A DNA stretch of 64,000 nucleotides from Myxococcales bacterium (GCA_947491025.1 CANLIC010000011.1:1-64000), one strand, 5' to 3'. Shown: positions 34,389 through 44,512, numbered from the stretch's first letter. A program made the numbers and translations. Notes: generated by a model from the sequence alone, not told the origin.

Positions 34389-36023
34389 CTAGGCGTGGGT
34401 GCTCGCCAGCTTCGCCCGGCGCTCGAGGTCGCGGGGCGAGAGGTCGATCTGCACGCTGATGCCACGGTTGGCCGCTCCCTGCTCGAACTCCAACAGCAGC
34501 TCCTCGATGTCGTCGTCGACCAGGTCGGCATTGCGGCGATCGATCAGCACGTGGCGCCCGTCCGGGACCTCCGACAGCAGCTGCTTGAGTTGCGCCTTGT
34601 TGAGGAAGGAGAGGTCCTTGTGCACCCGAATGAGCAGCCGCTCGCCATCGTCGACCTGCACCACCGCGCCCGCCTGCTGCTGGCGAATCGCCATCGCGAC
34701 GCCGACGCCAAGGCCGATCAGCGTGCCGGTGAGCAGATCGGTGAACACGACGGCCAGCACCGTGGTGGCAAACGGCACGAACTGCGTAGGCCCGGCGCGC
34801 CACATCGCCCGCCACAGCGTGGGCGGGGAGAGCTTGATGCCGACGACGATGAGGACGACGGCGAGCGCCGCCAGCGGCACGTTGTTGAGCAGTGAGGCGC
34901 CAGCCACGAGACTCAGAACCAGCAACAGACCGTGCACCAGCGTTGACAGGCGGGACCGGCCGCCGGCTTGCACGTTGGCCGAGCTGCGAACGATGACCGA
35001 TGTCACGGGCACACCGCCGATCATTCCCGAGAGCAGGTTGCCGACGCCCTGTGCCATCAGCTCCCGATTGGGCGGTGACATGCGTCGCAGCGGATCGAGG
35101 CGGTCGATGGCTTCGAGCGAGAGGAGCGTCTCGATGCTCGCGACCAGCGCCAGCGTGGCCGCAACCTTCCACACGGCGATGTCGGTGATCTTCGAGAAGT
35201 CGGGCAGATGCAGCGCCGCCTTCAGCTGCTCCAGGCTGGCGAGCTCTGGCAAGGCCACGAGGTGCTCGGACGAGAGGCGACCCTCGGGCCACAGCTTGGC
35301 CAGCGCCAAGGTCGCGAGCCCACCGCCGACGACGGCGATGAGCTGCACCGGCAGCATGCGAAGCGGGCCGCGCTGCAGCTTGGGCCAGAGCCAGTAGAGC
35401 AGCGCGCAGCAGGCCGTCACGATGATGGCGCCCGGGGTGAAGGCGCCGAAGGCGTCAAAAATGGCCGTAAAAGTGTTGTGGCCATCCTGCTCGAAGAAGG
35501 CCTCGTCGCCCTCGTAGTCTTTGTCGTAGCCGACGGCGTGGGGCAGCTGCTTGAGGACGATGAGCACGCCGATCGCCGCCAACATGCCCTTGATGACCGC
35601 GTTGGGGAAGTAGTGGGCAATGACGCCGAGCCTGGCGGCGCCGATGCAGAACTGCATCACGCCCGCTAGCGCAACCGCTAGCAAGAACGCAGCAAAGCCG
35701 AGCTGCTGGATGCCGCCAGCCACCAGCACGGCGAGGCCCGCAGCGGGCCCGCTCACGCTGAGCTGCGAACCGCTCAAGGCGCCGACGACGAGGCCGCCGA
35801 TAGCGCCAGCGATCATGCCGGCCAGCAAGGGCGCGCCCGAGGCCTGAGCGATGCCGAGGCAGAGCGGCAGCGCAACGAGAAAGACGACCAGCCCTGCCGG
35901 GACGTCGGCGGCGGCGGACGCGAAGAGTCCGGGTTTGGACGGGGTTGGGTTGGCGCCGTGGGCGTGGGGCGCGGCCGATCCCTCCGTGGGGTCGGCGGCG
36001 GGAACTTCAGCTGACAGGGACAC
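34389..36023 (-). CDS. SulP/SLC26-family anion transporter (probable bicarbonate)
   Basis: This ~544-residue protein has a SulP membrane domain from about residue 35 (DVPAGLVVFLVALPLCLGIA onward) with around 10-14 hydrophobic segments. A cytoplasmic C-terminal region follows (about residues 460-540, RVHKDLSFLNKAQLKQLL and VLIDRRNADLVDDD), which resembles a STAS domain. The GTG at 36023 was chosen because a GGAG lies seven bases before it and the conserved N-terminus follows; the frame is open upstream. The next gene is a beta carbonic anhydrase, so bicarbonate rather than sulfate is the more likely substrate. Confidence 0.9.
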   Translation of the reverse strand: MSLSAEVPAADPTEGSAAPHAHGANPTPSKPGLFASAAADVPAGLVVFLVALPLCLGIAQASGAPLLAGMIAGAIGGLVVGALSGSQLSVSGPAAGLAVLVAGGIQQLGFAAFLLAVALAGVMQFCIGAARLGVIAHYFPNAVIKGMLAAIGVLIVLKQLPHAVGYDKDYEGDEAFFEQDGHNTFTAIFDAFGAFTPGAIIVTACCALLYWLWPKLQRGPLRMLPVQLIAVVGGGLATLALAKLWPEGRLSSEHLVALPELASLEQLKAALHLPDFSKITDIAVWKVAATLALVASIETLLSLEAIDRLDPLRRMSPPNRELMAQGVGNLLSGMIGGVPVTSVIVRSSANVQAGGRSRLSTLVHGLLLVLSLVAGASLLNNVPLAALAVVLIVVGIKLSPPTLWRAMWRAGPTQFVPFATTVLAVVFTDLLTGTLIGLGVGVAMAIRQQQAGAVVQVDDGERLLIRVHKDLSFLNKAQLKQLLSEVPDGRHVLIDRRNADLVDDDIEELLLEFEQGAANRGISVQIDLSPRDLERRAKLASTHA

Positions 36024-36275
36024 GCGCTTGCTCCGCTGACGACATTCGGCCGTGGCGAGGGCCCGCGGCTGCGCCGGGGGCGGTCTGACGGCGCACAACG
36101 ATGACCTGGGTGCGCCTATTCCGGACAAAGGTAGACCGGATTCGGTAGCCGCGCCACATTGCCCTGCCAACATCGGCCGCGGCCGAGATGCACGGCCGGA
36201 GGCGATTGCGCTAAGCTGAGCGGCCCCGTGCGCTGGCCTGGCACGGAGCGGCCGCCATTGCGTCCAGGAGTTGCC

Positions 36276-39077
36276 ATGGGTTGCATCGGGAAGTCGGCGC
36301 CGGTTTGGCTGTTGGCCTTGGCCTGCGGGCTCGGCTGTTCGGAGGCGCCGGCGGCCAACGACGCAGGCGCGAGCGCCGGGCAGGGCGACACCACGGGCGG
36401 CTGCGGTGACCCGTGTCCGAGCGCCGTCCCGGCCGTCCACAGCCAAGAGGTCGTCGATCCGCTCAGCGGCGTCGCCTTCGAGCTGGTGGTCGACGCCCCC
36501 GCTCGGACGCTGACCCTGCGCCGAGCGGGGGCCAAAGAGGCCCTGACCACGTTGCGCGTCGATCGCTGGCGTGTCGGAGTCGTCGACGCCTTCGACCCGA
36601 GCTTCAACCATGACCCATCGCTGCTGCCCGGCTCGGCGCCCGGCGGCCTGCGCTGGGCGGCGGTGACCGCCATGACGACAGAGCCAGTCCCGGTCGCCGA
36701 CGCTGCTGGGCCGGGCGGTGCCGAAGAGCGCGCGTCCTACCGACTCGACACCACCTTTGAGGCCGACGCGGGGCCGCTCGCCGGCAAGCCTGGGCCTTCG
36801 CTCCGGCTGCAGCGCCCGCTCAAGAGCAGCCACCACGCGCTGACGATTCGGCCGGCCGATGATGGCCTCGCCGCCGCTTGGGACAAGGACCAACCGAGCG
36901 CAGACGGCAGCGGCCGCATCGTCTACTTGCAGGTGGAGACCACGGCAGCGGCCGGCGAGGGCTTCGAGGGCCTCGGCGAGTTCTTCGACAGCCCGCTACA
37001 CCGCGGCAAGCGCCGGACGACCCAACTGCAGGGCAACTTCAACCTCGACGGCGCAAGCAACGAGGCCCACACCCGCATCCCGCTGTTGGTGTCGAGCCGA
37101 GGTTGGGGCGTGCTGGTTCACTCGTACCGGCCGATGGACTTCGATGTCGCGGCCACGAGGAGCGACGCGTTGCAGATCACCATCGCGTGGCATGAGGCCG
37201 AACTGCGCCTGCTGGCCGCGGCCCGGCCCCTCGACGTCGTCGGCCAATATTGGCGGCAGACGGGGCGGCCCGCGCTGCCGGCGCCTTGGGCGGTCGGCGG
37301 ACTGCTGTGGCGCAACGAGAACGAGGACCAAGCCGAGGTCCTGCAAGACATGGCCGATGTCCGCAAGCACGATCTCGCGATCTCCGGCTTCTGGATCGAC
37401 CGGCCCTACGACACGGCAGTCAACGACTTCGGCTTTCACCCCGGCATGTTCCCCGATCCGAAAGCGATGATCACAGCCCTGCACGACCATGGCCTCCGCC
37501 TCGGCCTGTGGTCGACGCCCTACTTCGACCCGGGCTATGACGACAAGCCGGTGTGCAAACACCACGCCGAGGCCAAAGCGAAGGGCTGGTTCGTCAAGGG
37601 CCCCGGCGCTGGCGCCAAGCTCCTCAAGTGGGGCCCGCCGCTCGATCTGACCCAGCCGGACGCCGCCGCGTACTTGCGCAAGCAGATCGGCAACTACGAG
37701 TCGCTCGGCATCGAGGGCTACAAGCTCGACTACGGCGAGGACGTGGTGGTCGGCTTGCTCGCCCTGCGCATCCCGTGGCTCTTCGCCAGTGGCGAGGACG
37801 AGCGCACCCTGCACCGCCGCTGGCAGCTCCTCTACCACGCGCCCTACGCCGACAGCCTGCCCAAGCTCGATGGCCTGAAGGGTGGCGGCTTCCTGCTGGC
37901 GCGCTGCTCCGCCCTCGGCGACCAGATCTACACCTCGATGATCTGGCCAGGCGATCTCTGCGCCTCGTGGCATCGCCACGGGGAGTGCGACGCCGACGGC
38001 AAGTGCCACGCCGGCGGCCTGCCGGCCTCGGTCGCGGCGGCCATCTCCCTGCCGATGTCTGGCCTGCCCCTCTACGGTGCCGACACCGGCGGCTATCGCC
38101 ACGGCCGGGCCCCCAAGGAGCTCTTCTTGCGCTGGCTGCAGCACACCGCCCTCACCGGCGTGCTGCAAATCGGCGGCGGCAGCGACCACCACCCCTGGCT
38201 GAGCAAGCCCATCAACAACAAGGCGGCGCCCGGCAGCGTCTTCGACGACGAGACGCTGAAGCTGTCGCGGGAGCTCGTCCGCCTGCACGCCAGGCTCTTC
38301 CCGGTGATCTGGAGCGATCTGCGCGCCGCTCACGACGAGTACCGAGGCGTCGGCCCGATTCGCTCGCTGGCGATGTCGCTGCCAGAACACGCCGCTCGCG
38401 CCGAAGTGATCGCCCGCGGCGGCGACGAGCACTTCTTCGGCGACCATCTCCTGGTGGCACCGGTCATCGCCCAAGTGGCAGAGCGACCAGTCTTTGTGCC
38501 GCCTGGACGCTGGATCGACTTCTTCGACGGGAGCGTCTTGGACGGCGGCGAGGCCGGCAAGACCGTCACCGTGGCGGCGCCGCTCGCCAAGCTGCCGCTC
38601 TACCTGCGCGCCGGCGCAGTCTTGCCCCTGCTGCGACCGACGATCGACACCCTCGCCCCGTCCAAGGTGGCAGGCATCGACAGCTTCGCAAACGATCCCG
38701 GAATCTTGTGGGCTCGCGTCGACCTCGGTAGCGCGCCAGCGCGCGGCGCGACCGACGCCCTTGGCCAGACCAAGCTCTTTGATGGCACGGTTTTGCGCGC
38801 CAGCGACGGCGGCGGCGGCAAGGTCGTGCTCGATCATGGCGCGGGCTCGGTCTTTCAGAAGGGCCTGGTGTGGCAGCTCCGGGGCCTCGGCCAATCGCCG
38901 ACCGCGATCCGCCGCGCCGGCGTGCTGGTGGAGAAGCTCGAGACCGCGGCCGCACCAGACGCCGCCGCCGCTGAGGCCAAGGTCGCGGGTTGCAGCGGCG
39001 ATTGCTGGGCGCTGGCCGCGGACCTGCAGGTCTTTGTGCGCACGTCCAAGGCCGGAAGCCTGGAGGTCACACCATGA
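36276..39077 (+). CDS. GH31-family glycoside hydrolase lipoprotein
   Basis: This 933-residue protein has a signal peptide with GLGC lipobox and a short Asp/Gly linker, then an N-terminal beta domain. The GH31 barrel carries the nucleophile aspartate in GYKLDYGED and a probable acid/base aspartate in IWPGD. C-terminal beta domains follow. GH31 enzymes are alpha-glucosidases, alpha-xylosidases or related; the KxDYGE form resembles the YicI side of the family, but the substrate is unclear. CAGGAG precedes the ATG. Its stop overlaps the next gene, a GH13 lipoprotein (ATGA), so the two probably act together on alpha-glucans at the cell surface. Confidence 0.9.
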   Translation: MGCIGKSAPVWLLALACGLGCSEAPAANDAGASAGQGDTTGGCGDPCPSAVPAVHSQEVVDPLSGVAFELVVDAPARTLTLRRAGAKEALTTLRVDRWRVGVVDAFDPSFNHDPSLLPGSAPGGLRWAAVTAMTTEPVPVADAAGPGGAEERASYRLDTTFEADAGPLAGKPGPSLRLQRPLKSSHHALTIRPADDGLAAAWDKDQPSADGSGRIVYLQVETTAAAGEGFEGLGEFFDSPLHRGKRRTTQLQGNFNLDGASNEAHTRIPLLVSSRGWGVLVHSYRPMDFDVAATRSDALQITIAWHEAELRLLAAARPLDVVGQYWRQTGRPALPAPWAVGGLLWRNENEDQAEVLQDMADVRKHDLAISGFWIDRPYDTAVNDFGFHPGMFPDPKAMITALHDHGLRLGLWSTPYFDPGYDDKPVCKHHAEAKAKGWFVKGPGAGAKLLKWGPPLDLTQPDAAAYLRKQIGNYESLGIEGYKLDYGEDVVVGLLALRIPWLFASGEDERTLHRRWQLLYHAPYADSLPKLDGLKGGGFLLARCSALGDQIYTSMIWPGDLCASWHRHGECDADGKCHAGGLPASVAAAISLPMSGLPLYGADTGGYRHGRAPKELFLRWLQHTALTGVLQIGGGSDHHPWLSKPINNKAAPGSVFDDETLKLSRELVRLHARLFPVIWSDLRAAHDEYRGVGPIRSLAMSLPEHAARAEVIARGGDEHFFGDHLLVAPVIAQVAERPVFVPPGRWIDFFDGSVLDGGEAGKTVTVAAPLAKLPLYLRAGAVLPLLRPTIDTLAPSKVAGIDSFANDPGILWARVDLGSAPARGATDALGQTKLFDGTVLRASDGGGGKVVLDHGAGSVFQKGLVWQLRGLGQSPTAIRRAGVLVEKLETAAAPDAAAAEAKVAGCSGDCWALAADLQVFVRTSKAGSLEVTP

Positions 39078-41575
39078 AGCGATGGAGCCACAGGCGGCTT
39101 GCCAACATGGTCGCCGCGCTGACGGCGATGAGCGCCGCCATCGGCTGTGCTCCGCCGCCGCAGGGCCCCGGCGCTGGATCGGACGCGGCGCAGGTCGATG
39201 GCAAGGGCGACGGCTTCCTCTTCGGGGAGACCGATGGCGCGGCCGGCGGCGCTGACAGCGCAAATCGAGGCGACTCTGCGGGCACGCCGCCCGGCGACGC
39301 CGACGCCACGGGCGGCCCTGCGGACAGTGGCGAAGACGGCGCTGGCGGAGGCGATTCCACTGCCGAGGAAGTCGGCGACGTCGCTTCTGGCGATGACGCC
39401 GACGCGGACCTGAGCGACGTCGGGGACACCAGCGTCGACGGCGACGTGGACGGCGGCGGTCCGGGCAGCGCCTGCAAGAGCTTCGTCTGCGGCCTGACCT
39501 CCTTCGCCTTTACGCCGCCAGCGGGCGCCTCCAGCGTCAAGCTGGCCGGAACGATGAACGGCTGGAAGCTGGACAAGGCGCCTGAGCTGCAAGACCCAGA
39601 TGGCGATGGCGTTTTTGAGTTGACGCTGCCGCTCTCGGCCGGCTCCTACCAGTACAAGTTCGTCGCCGACGACAAGTGGTACAAGGACCCGAACAACCCG
39701 GACTTTGCCCCGGACGGCTACGGCGGCCAGAACAGCTTGCTGGTGATGCCGACCTGCCATGGACCGCTGGTGCTGCAGAGCCAGGGCACGGACGAGGCTG
39801 CGAAGTCCTTTCAGGCCACCTTCACGGTCACCAAGGGCCCGATCGTCATCGCGGACCTGGCGCTCACGGTCGACTGGCAGCCGGCACCGTCGGGCGCGCT
39901 GACGTGGAAGGTGCCCGGCGAGGTGCTGGCGCTCGACCTGAAAGGCCTCGGCAAAGGCATCCACGACGTCCGGCTCGGCTGCGGACCGCACAGCCACCTG
40001 CTCAAGGTCGCCTTCGACGCGCCCAAGGACTGGCGAGACACGGTCCTGTACTTCGCGATGACCGACCGCTTCGTCAACGGCGACAAGGGCAACGACGCGC
40101 CGTTCGCCGACCTGCCGCTGGCGGTCAACTGGCAGGGCGGCGACTTCGCCGGCATCGCCCAGCGCATCGACGACGGCTACTTCACCTTCCTCGGCGTGGG
40201 AGCGATCTGGATCTCCTGGCCGGTCGCCCAGCCGACGCTGCCCGAGCCAGGAACCCGCCCCGATACGCTCGGCTGTGGGCTGGACCCGAAGAAGATCCCC
40301 TCCACGCCGGTCAGTTACAGCGGGTACCACGGCTATTGGCCGGTGCAGGTCGACCAGGTGGAGCCGCGCTTTGGCACGCTCGCCGACCTACGCGCCATGG
40401 TCCAAAAGGCCCACAGCAAGGGGATCCGCATCCTGCTCGACTTCACCGCCAACCACGTCCACACCGAGTCGCCCTGGTACGCCGCCCACAAGGACGACGG
40501 GTGGTTCCACCAGCCACCTAAGGTCTGCGCCGACATCGGCTGGGAGGTCGCGCCGGTCGAGTGCTGGTTCACGAACTACCTCGCAGACTTCGACCACGAC
40601 GGCCCGGCGCGCTACGCCCTGCTCGACTCCGCCGTGCGCTGGGTCCACGACACCGGCGTCGATGGCTTCCGCGTCGACGCCGTCAAGCACATCGAGATGG
40701 GCTTCGTCGAAGACCTACGACAGCGCGTCAGCGATGAGTTTGAATTGACTGGCTTTCCCTTCTGGCTGGTCGGAGAGACCTTCACCGGCGACGCGGGCGC
40801 CATCGCCAACTTCGTCGGTCCGAAGCGCCTGCATGGCCAGTTCGATTTCGCGGGGAACTACGCGATCTTGGAGACCTTCGCCAAGGGTTGGAAGGGCCTT
40901 GACGGCCTCGACGCCTCCTGGCGCGCCCACTTCGCCATCTATGGCGGCGATGCGCTGATGTCGACCTTCCTCGGCAACCACGACATCGCCCGCTTCCACA
41001 GCCTCGCCTCGGGCGCGCTCGGCTGCGGCATCTGGGACATGGTCAGCGACGCCGCATCCGGCTGGAAGAATCCGCCGGGCCCCTCGAGCGATGTGCAACC
41101 CTATGAGAAGCTGCGCCTCGCCTTCGCCTGGCTCTACGCCGTGCCGGGCGTCCCGCTCGTCTACTACGGCGACGAATTCGGCATGCCGGGCGGTGGCGAC
41201 CCCGACAACCGTCGCATGATGCGATTTGGCACCCAGCTCGGCGAGCACGAGGCGGCGACGCTGGTATTTCTCCAAAAGCTCGGTCAGGTGCGCGCCGCCC
41301 ACCCAGCGCTGCGCACCGGCAGTTGGAGCCAACCGCTGTGGAAGCAGCCAGATCTGCTGGCGTTTGCGCGCGTGGCGGGCGACGACCGCGTGGTCGTGCT
41401 GCTGCACCGCGGCGCCGGCGGCATGCAGGGCAACCTCGACGTCAGCAGCGTCGGCTGGGCCGATGGCACCGCGCTGATCGATGCGCTCACCGGCCTCGAC
41501 GCTGGCACCGTGGACAACGGCAAGATCGCCTTCACGGTGCCGCCGCGCACCGTGCGCTATTGGGTCGCCAAGTGA
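39074..41575 (+). CDS. GH13 alpha-amylase-family lipoprotein with N-terminal glycogen-binding-like domain
   Basis: This 833-residue lipoprotein (AIGC box) has an Asp/Gly linker of ~100 residues, then an AMPK/CBM48-like domain (SVKLAGTMNGWK, YQYKFVADDKWYKDP). The GH13 barrel follows, with catalytic Asp in GFRVDAVKH, Glu in LVGETF and Asp in LGNHDIAR. The C-terminal domain is all-beta. It would cut or rearrange alpha-1,4-glucans. Translation is coupled to the upstream GH31 gene by the ATGA overlap. Confidence 0.93.
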   Translation: MKRWSHRRLANMVAALTAMSAAIGCAPPPQGPGAGSDAAQVDGKGDGFLFGETDGAAGGADSANRGDSAGTPPGDADATGGPADSGEDGAGGGDSTAEEVGDVASGDDADADLSDVGDTSVDGDVDGGGPGSACKSFVCGLTSFAFTPPAGASSVKLAGTMNGWKLDKAPELQDPDGDGVFELTLPLSAGSYQYKFVADDKWYKDPNNPDFAPDGYGGQNSLLVMPTCHGPLVLQSQGTDEAAKSFQATFTVTKGPIVIADLALTVDWQPAPSGALTWKVPGEVLALDLKGLGKGIHDVRLGCGPHSHLLKVAFDAPKDWRDTVLYFAMTDRFVNGDKGNDAPFADLPLAVNWQGGDFAGIAQRIDDGYFTFLGVGAIWISWPVAQPTLPEPGTRPDTLGCGLDPKKIPSTPVSYSGYHGYWPVQVDQVEPRFGTLADLRAMVQKAHSKGIRILLDFTANHVHTESPWYAAHKDDGWFHQPPKVCADIGWEVAPVECWFTNYLADFDHDGPARYALLDSAVRWVHDTGVDGFRVDAVKHIEMGFVEDLRQRVSDEFELTGFPFWLVGETFTGDAGAIANFVGPKRLHGQFDFAGNYAILETFAKGWKGLDGLDASWRAHFAIYGGDALMSTFLGNHDIARFHSLASGALGCGIWDMVSDAASGWKNPPGPSSDVQPYEKLRLAFAWLYAVPGVPLVYYGDEFGMPGGGDPDNRRMMRFGTQLGEHEAATLVFLQKLGQVRAAHPALRTGSWSQPLWKQPDLLAFARVAGDDRVVVLLHRGAGGMQGNLDVSSVGWADGTALIDALTGLDAGTVDNGKIAFTVPPRTVRYWVAK

Positions 41576-41713
41576 GGGCCCAGACGCGGTCGGGTGCCAC
41601 AGGTGGCCGGTGTTCCGGCGCCGCAGGTCGACCTGACACTTGACGCGCCCTCTATGTCGGATTGTCCTAGCGTTGCGCGCCAGGTGGCGCCGGACCCCTT
41701 GCACCGAGGCGCC

Positions 41714-42766
41714 ATGACCCAGCACGACCGACGCGACGGCGGATCCCACCGGGAGCCGGACGCCGCCCGAAGCGAGGCCGCGGACGCCCGACCCGAGCGC
41801 GGTCTGGAGGCCTTCGCCCGCCGCGCCGTCGAGGCTGGGGTCCAGCGGATGCTCGCCAGCGACGAAGGCCTGCGAAACCTCGTCGGCGCGGTCGTGCCCC
41901 GTGAGTTGGTCGGCCGCGCGGTCGATCAGGTCGATGCCGCCAAGACCGAAGTGGTCGCAGTCGTCGGCCGCGAGATGCGCACCTTCCTCGCCAACCTCAA
42001 CGTCGGCGACGAGCTGGCCAAAATCTTGACCAGCGTCAGCTTCGAAGTGCGGATGCAGGTGCGCTTTGTGCCGAATGAAGACGGCACGCTGCGGGCCCAG
42101 GTCAAGGCGGAACCGGTCACGGCGGTGCCGGTCGGGCCGCATGATCCCGAGATCAAAGGCAGCGGCGGCAAGATGCGCCGCGGGCTGCGCGCCGTGGCCG
42201 AACAGGCGGTGCGCGCCGCGGCCGGCGCTGCCAACGCCGCGGCCCAGAGCGGCATGGGTGGGGCCGCCGCCAGCACGACGTCTGGCTCAACGGGCACCGG
42301 CAACGCGCCGGGCGCGGGCAATCCACCAACCAGCAGCGCGACGGCGAACAGCGCCGCAGCGAACAGCACGGCAGCCAACAACGCGGGTCCGAACCAGGCA
42401 GGGACGGCCGCCACTGCGGCGGCGGCGGCGCCTGCAGCCGCCTCGGGCCAAGGCTCTCCGGCCCATGCCTCAAGCGCCTCAGCGCCCGCCCAGGCGCCCG
42501 CAGGCGGGGCTCCTGGCCACGCGGCCGCGTTGGAGGACGAGGAAGACGACGACTTCGAGCCGCGCGCGGGACTGCTGCGCCGCCACAAGCTGGTCAGCGG
42601 CATGGTCGGGCGGCTGGCCGAGGCGACGGCGGTCGCCACCCGGGTCGCGGCAGAGGTGGCGGCCGACGCCGCGGCCGAGGTCGTCAACCGCAGCCGCGGC
42701 GGCGAGCGCGGCGGTGGTCGCGACGCGGACGAGGAAGACGAAGGTGACGAGCTCGACGCCTACTGA
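41714..42766 (+). CDS. conserved hypothetical protein with Ala-rich linker
   Basis: This 350-residue protein has a helical N-terminal part of ~150 residues (RRAVEAGVQRMLAS, VGREMRTFLANLNVGDELAKIL, FEVRMQVRFVPNEDG). About 140 residues of low-complexity Ala/Asn/Ser/Thr/Gly follow, then an acidic patch and a second Ala-rich helix. No signal peptide or enzyme motif is visible. The pattern suggests a granule-associated or scaffold protein, but this is a guess. A tail-anchored protein kinase follows after 33 bases and may modify it. Confidence 0.7.
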   Translation: MTQHDRRDGGSHREPDAARSEAADARPERGLEAFARRAVEAGVQRMLASDEGLRNLVGAVVPRELVGRAVDQVDAAKTEVVAVVGREMRTFLANLNVGDELAKILTSVSFEVRMQVRFVPNEDGTLRAQVKAEPVTAVPVGPHDPEIKGSGGKMRRGLRAVAEQAVRAAAGAANAAAQSGMGGAAASTTSGSTGTGNAPGAGNPPTSSATANSAAANSTAANNAGPNQAGTAATAAAAAPAAASGQGSPAHASSASAPAQAPAGGAPGHAAALEDEEDDDFEPRAGLLRRHKLVSGMVGRLAEATAVATRVAAEVAADAAAEVVNRSRGGERGGGRDADEEDEGDELDAY

Positions 42767-42799
42767 GCCGCTGCGCCGCCGCCGCGCGGCTGGGACGCG

Positions 42800-44107
42800 A
42801 TGAGCCCCTCTACCTACCCCCAACCCTTTGGCCCCTACGAGCTGCTGCGCCCGCTCGGCCGCGGTGGCATGGCCGAGGTCTTCCTGGCCGCCGCCCGTAC
42901 GCGTGCGGGTCAGCGCCTCTGCGCCCTCAAGCGCATGCATGCGGGCGTCGGCGAGGACCAGGCTGCCGTCCACATGCTGGTGGCAGAGGCCGGCCTGGCG
43001 ATGCGCTTCCACCACGAGAACATCGCCGCCACCTACGAGCTGGGCTGCCACGAGGGCGTCTACTTCTTCGTGATGGAGTACGTCGACGGCATCGACCTCG
43101 GCGCCGTTGTCCGCGCCGTCGAATTGATGACCGAGCGGGTGCCGCCGGCGCTTGCGGTGCGCGTCATGGCCGGCGTCGCTCGCGGTCTACATCACGCGCA
43201 CACGATGCGGGATGAGACGGGGCAGCTGCTCGGTGTCGTGCACCGCGATGTGAGCCCGCAAAACGTCCTCATCGACCGCCGCGGCGCGGTCAAGCTCATC
43301 GACTTCGGCGTCGCCAAGGTGGCGACCCGCATCCAGCAGACCATGGCCGGCATCATCAAGGGCAAGTACGCCTACATGTCGCCGGAGCAGGCCTCTGCCG
43401 AGCCCATCGATGCCCGCAGCGACGTGTTCGCGATCGGCATCTGCCTCTGGGAGCTGCTGACCGGGTTGCCGCTCTTCCGCGGCCCCGAGATGACGTCGCC
43501 GTTCGCGATCTTGCGCGCCGTGCGCGAGGAGCCCATCCGACTCGTCGATGAGCTGGTCCCAGAGCTCGGACCCGAGCTCGGCCAGATCGTGGCGCAGGCG
43601 CTGGAGCGGCCGATTGCGCTGCGGACGGCCTCCGCCGGCGCCTTGGCGGACGCGCTCGAGGGCTGGCTTGAGCGCTTTGCCCCCGACTTCGACGAGGCAG
43701 CGTTGGCGGCGACGGTGGCCTCTCTGCTGAATCGCGCCCCGGACGGCACCCTGCCCGAGCGCCTCATCGCGACGCCGCCGGTCGAGAAGATGAGCGTCGA
43801 AGCGTTCGAACCGTCGGCGCTGTCCGTGGTGGCGCGCTCGCCCTTGGCGCTGGCGGCCGCCGACACCGATCGCCGCCCACAGCGCAAACCCGCACCACCA
43901 TTGGCCTTTGGCGACGACGCGGGCAACAACGCCGACGACGGAAAACCCCACCGCCCGACGTCTCTGCCGGCCGCGCTCGAGGCGGCTTCGGACCTGCGGC
44001 CAAGCCGAAGGACCGCCTTGCAGCTGCTCTGGGTAGGCGTGTTCGCGCTGATCTTCGCGTTCGGCTGGAGCGTGGTCGCGACCCTCAAGCGCATCGGCAA
44101 GATCTGA
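42800..44107 (+). CDS. Ser/Thr protein kinase with C-terminal membrane anchor
   Basis: This 435-residue Hanks-type kinase has LGRGGMAEVFLA, ALKRM, VVHRDVSPQNVLI, LIDFGVAK and YMSPEQ in about residues 12-290. HRD-VSPQN is the common myxobacterial form. A linker with Pro/Asp leads to one membrane helix near residues 410-430 and a short positive tail, so the kinase faces the cytoplasm. There is no extracellular sensor domain. The substrate is unknown; the preceding gene is a candidate. Confidence 0.93.
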   Translation: MSPSTYPQPFGPYELLRPLGRGGMAEVFLAAARTRAGQRLCALKRMHAGVGEDQAAVHMLVAEAGLAMRFHHENIAATYELGCHEGVYFFVMEYVDGIDLGAVVRAVELMTERVPPALAVRVMAGVARGLHHAHTMRDETGQLLGVVHRDVSPQNVLIDRRGAVKLIDFGVAKVATRIQQTMAGIIKGKYAYMSPEQASAEPIDARSDVFAIGICLWELLTGLPLFRGPEMTSPFAILRAVREEPIRLVDELVPELGPELGQIVAQALERPIALRTASAGALADALEGWLERFAPDFDEAALAATVASLLNRAPDGTLPERLIATPPVEKMSVEAFEPSALSVVARSPLALAAADTDRRPQRKPAPPLAFGDDAGNNADDGKPHRPTSLPAALEAASDLRPSRRTALQLLWVGVFALIFAFGWSVVATLKRIGKI

Positions 44108-44295
44108 GCGCAGCCTGGCCGCCCTGTGGGCCGGCGTGATCTTGGGCCTTCGCAGCAGCAACCCATCGACGGGGCGCAGCGACCGCGCCTCCCAGCCGGA
44201 GCAGGGCGCTGTGGCTAGGCAATGGCCCAGCGCGACGGGGCGCCCCGGCCCAAGCTCTGAAGTCGCCGCGCCGGCGGGCGCAAGGTGGGGCGTCC

Positions 44296-44427
44296 ATGAC
44301 TCAGCGGCGACGGGTCTTGGCGGGCGCGCTGGTCGGCGCCTTGGCGCTGCTGAGCGCGGCGGCGGTGCAGGTGGACGCGCGGCGGTCGGCGCGACCGTCG
44401 CAGCCACAAGCGTCGGACGTGCGCTGA
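44296..44427 (+). CDS. possible 43-residue secreted peptide
   Basis: The 438-base gap between the kinase and the P-domain protein holds a short frame. It starts MTQRRRVLAGALVGALALLS, a plausible signal peptide, followed by a ~20-residue Arg/Ser/Gln tail. The ribosome site is weak (GGTGGGG). It could be a real small exported peptide or a chance frame in high-GC DNA. The rest of the gap holds no other convincing gene. Confidence 0.3.
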   Translation: MTQRRRVLAGALVGALALLSAAAVQVDARRSARPSQPQASDVR

Positions 44428-44512
44428 GTCGACATCCAGCCATTTGCCATGGCAAGGCGTCCGGGACTCTGGTAGTTTGTCGCCGCAGCGGTCGGAACTC
44501 CCCCGGCCGAAA

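Noticed and set aside
44444..44455. Perfect 12-base palindrome TTGCCATGGCAA upstream of the P-domain gene
   Set aside because: Short palindromes of this size are expected by chance in 64 kb, and no promoter elements align with it.
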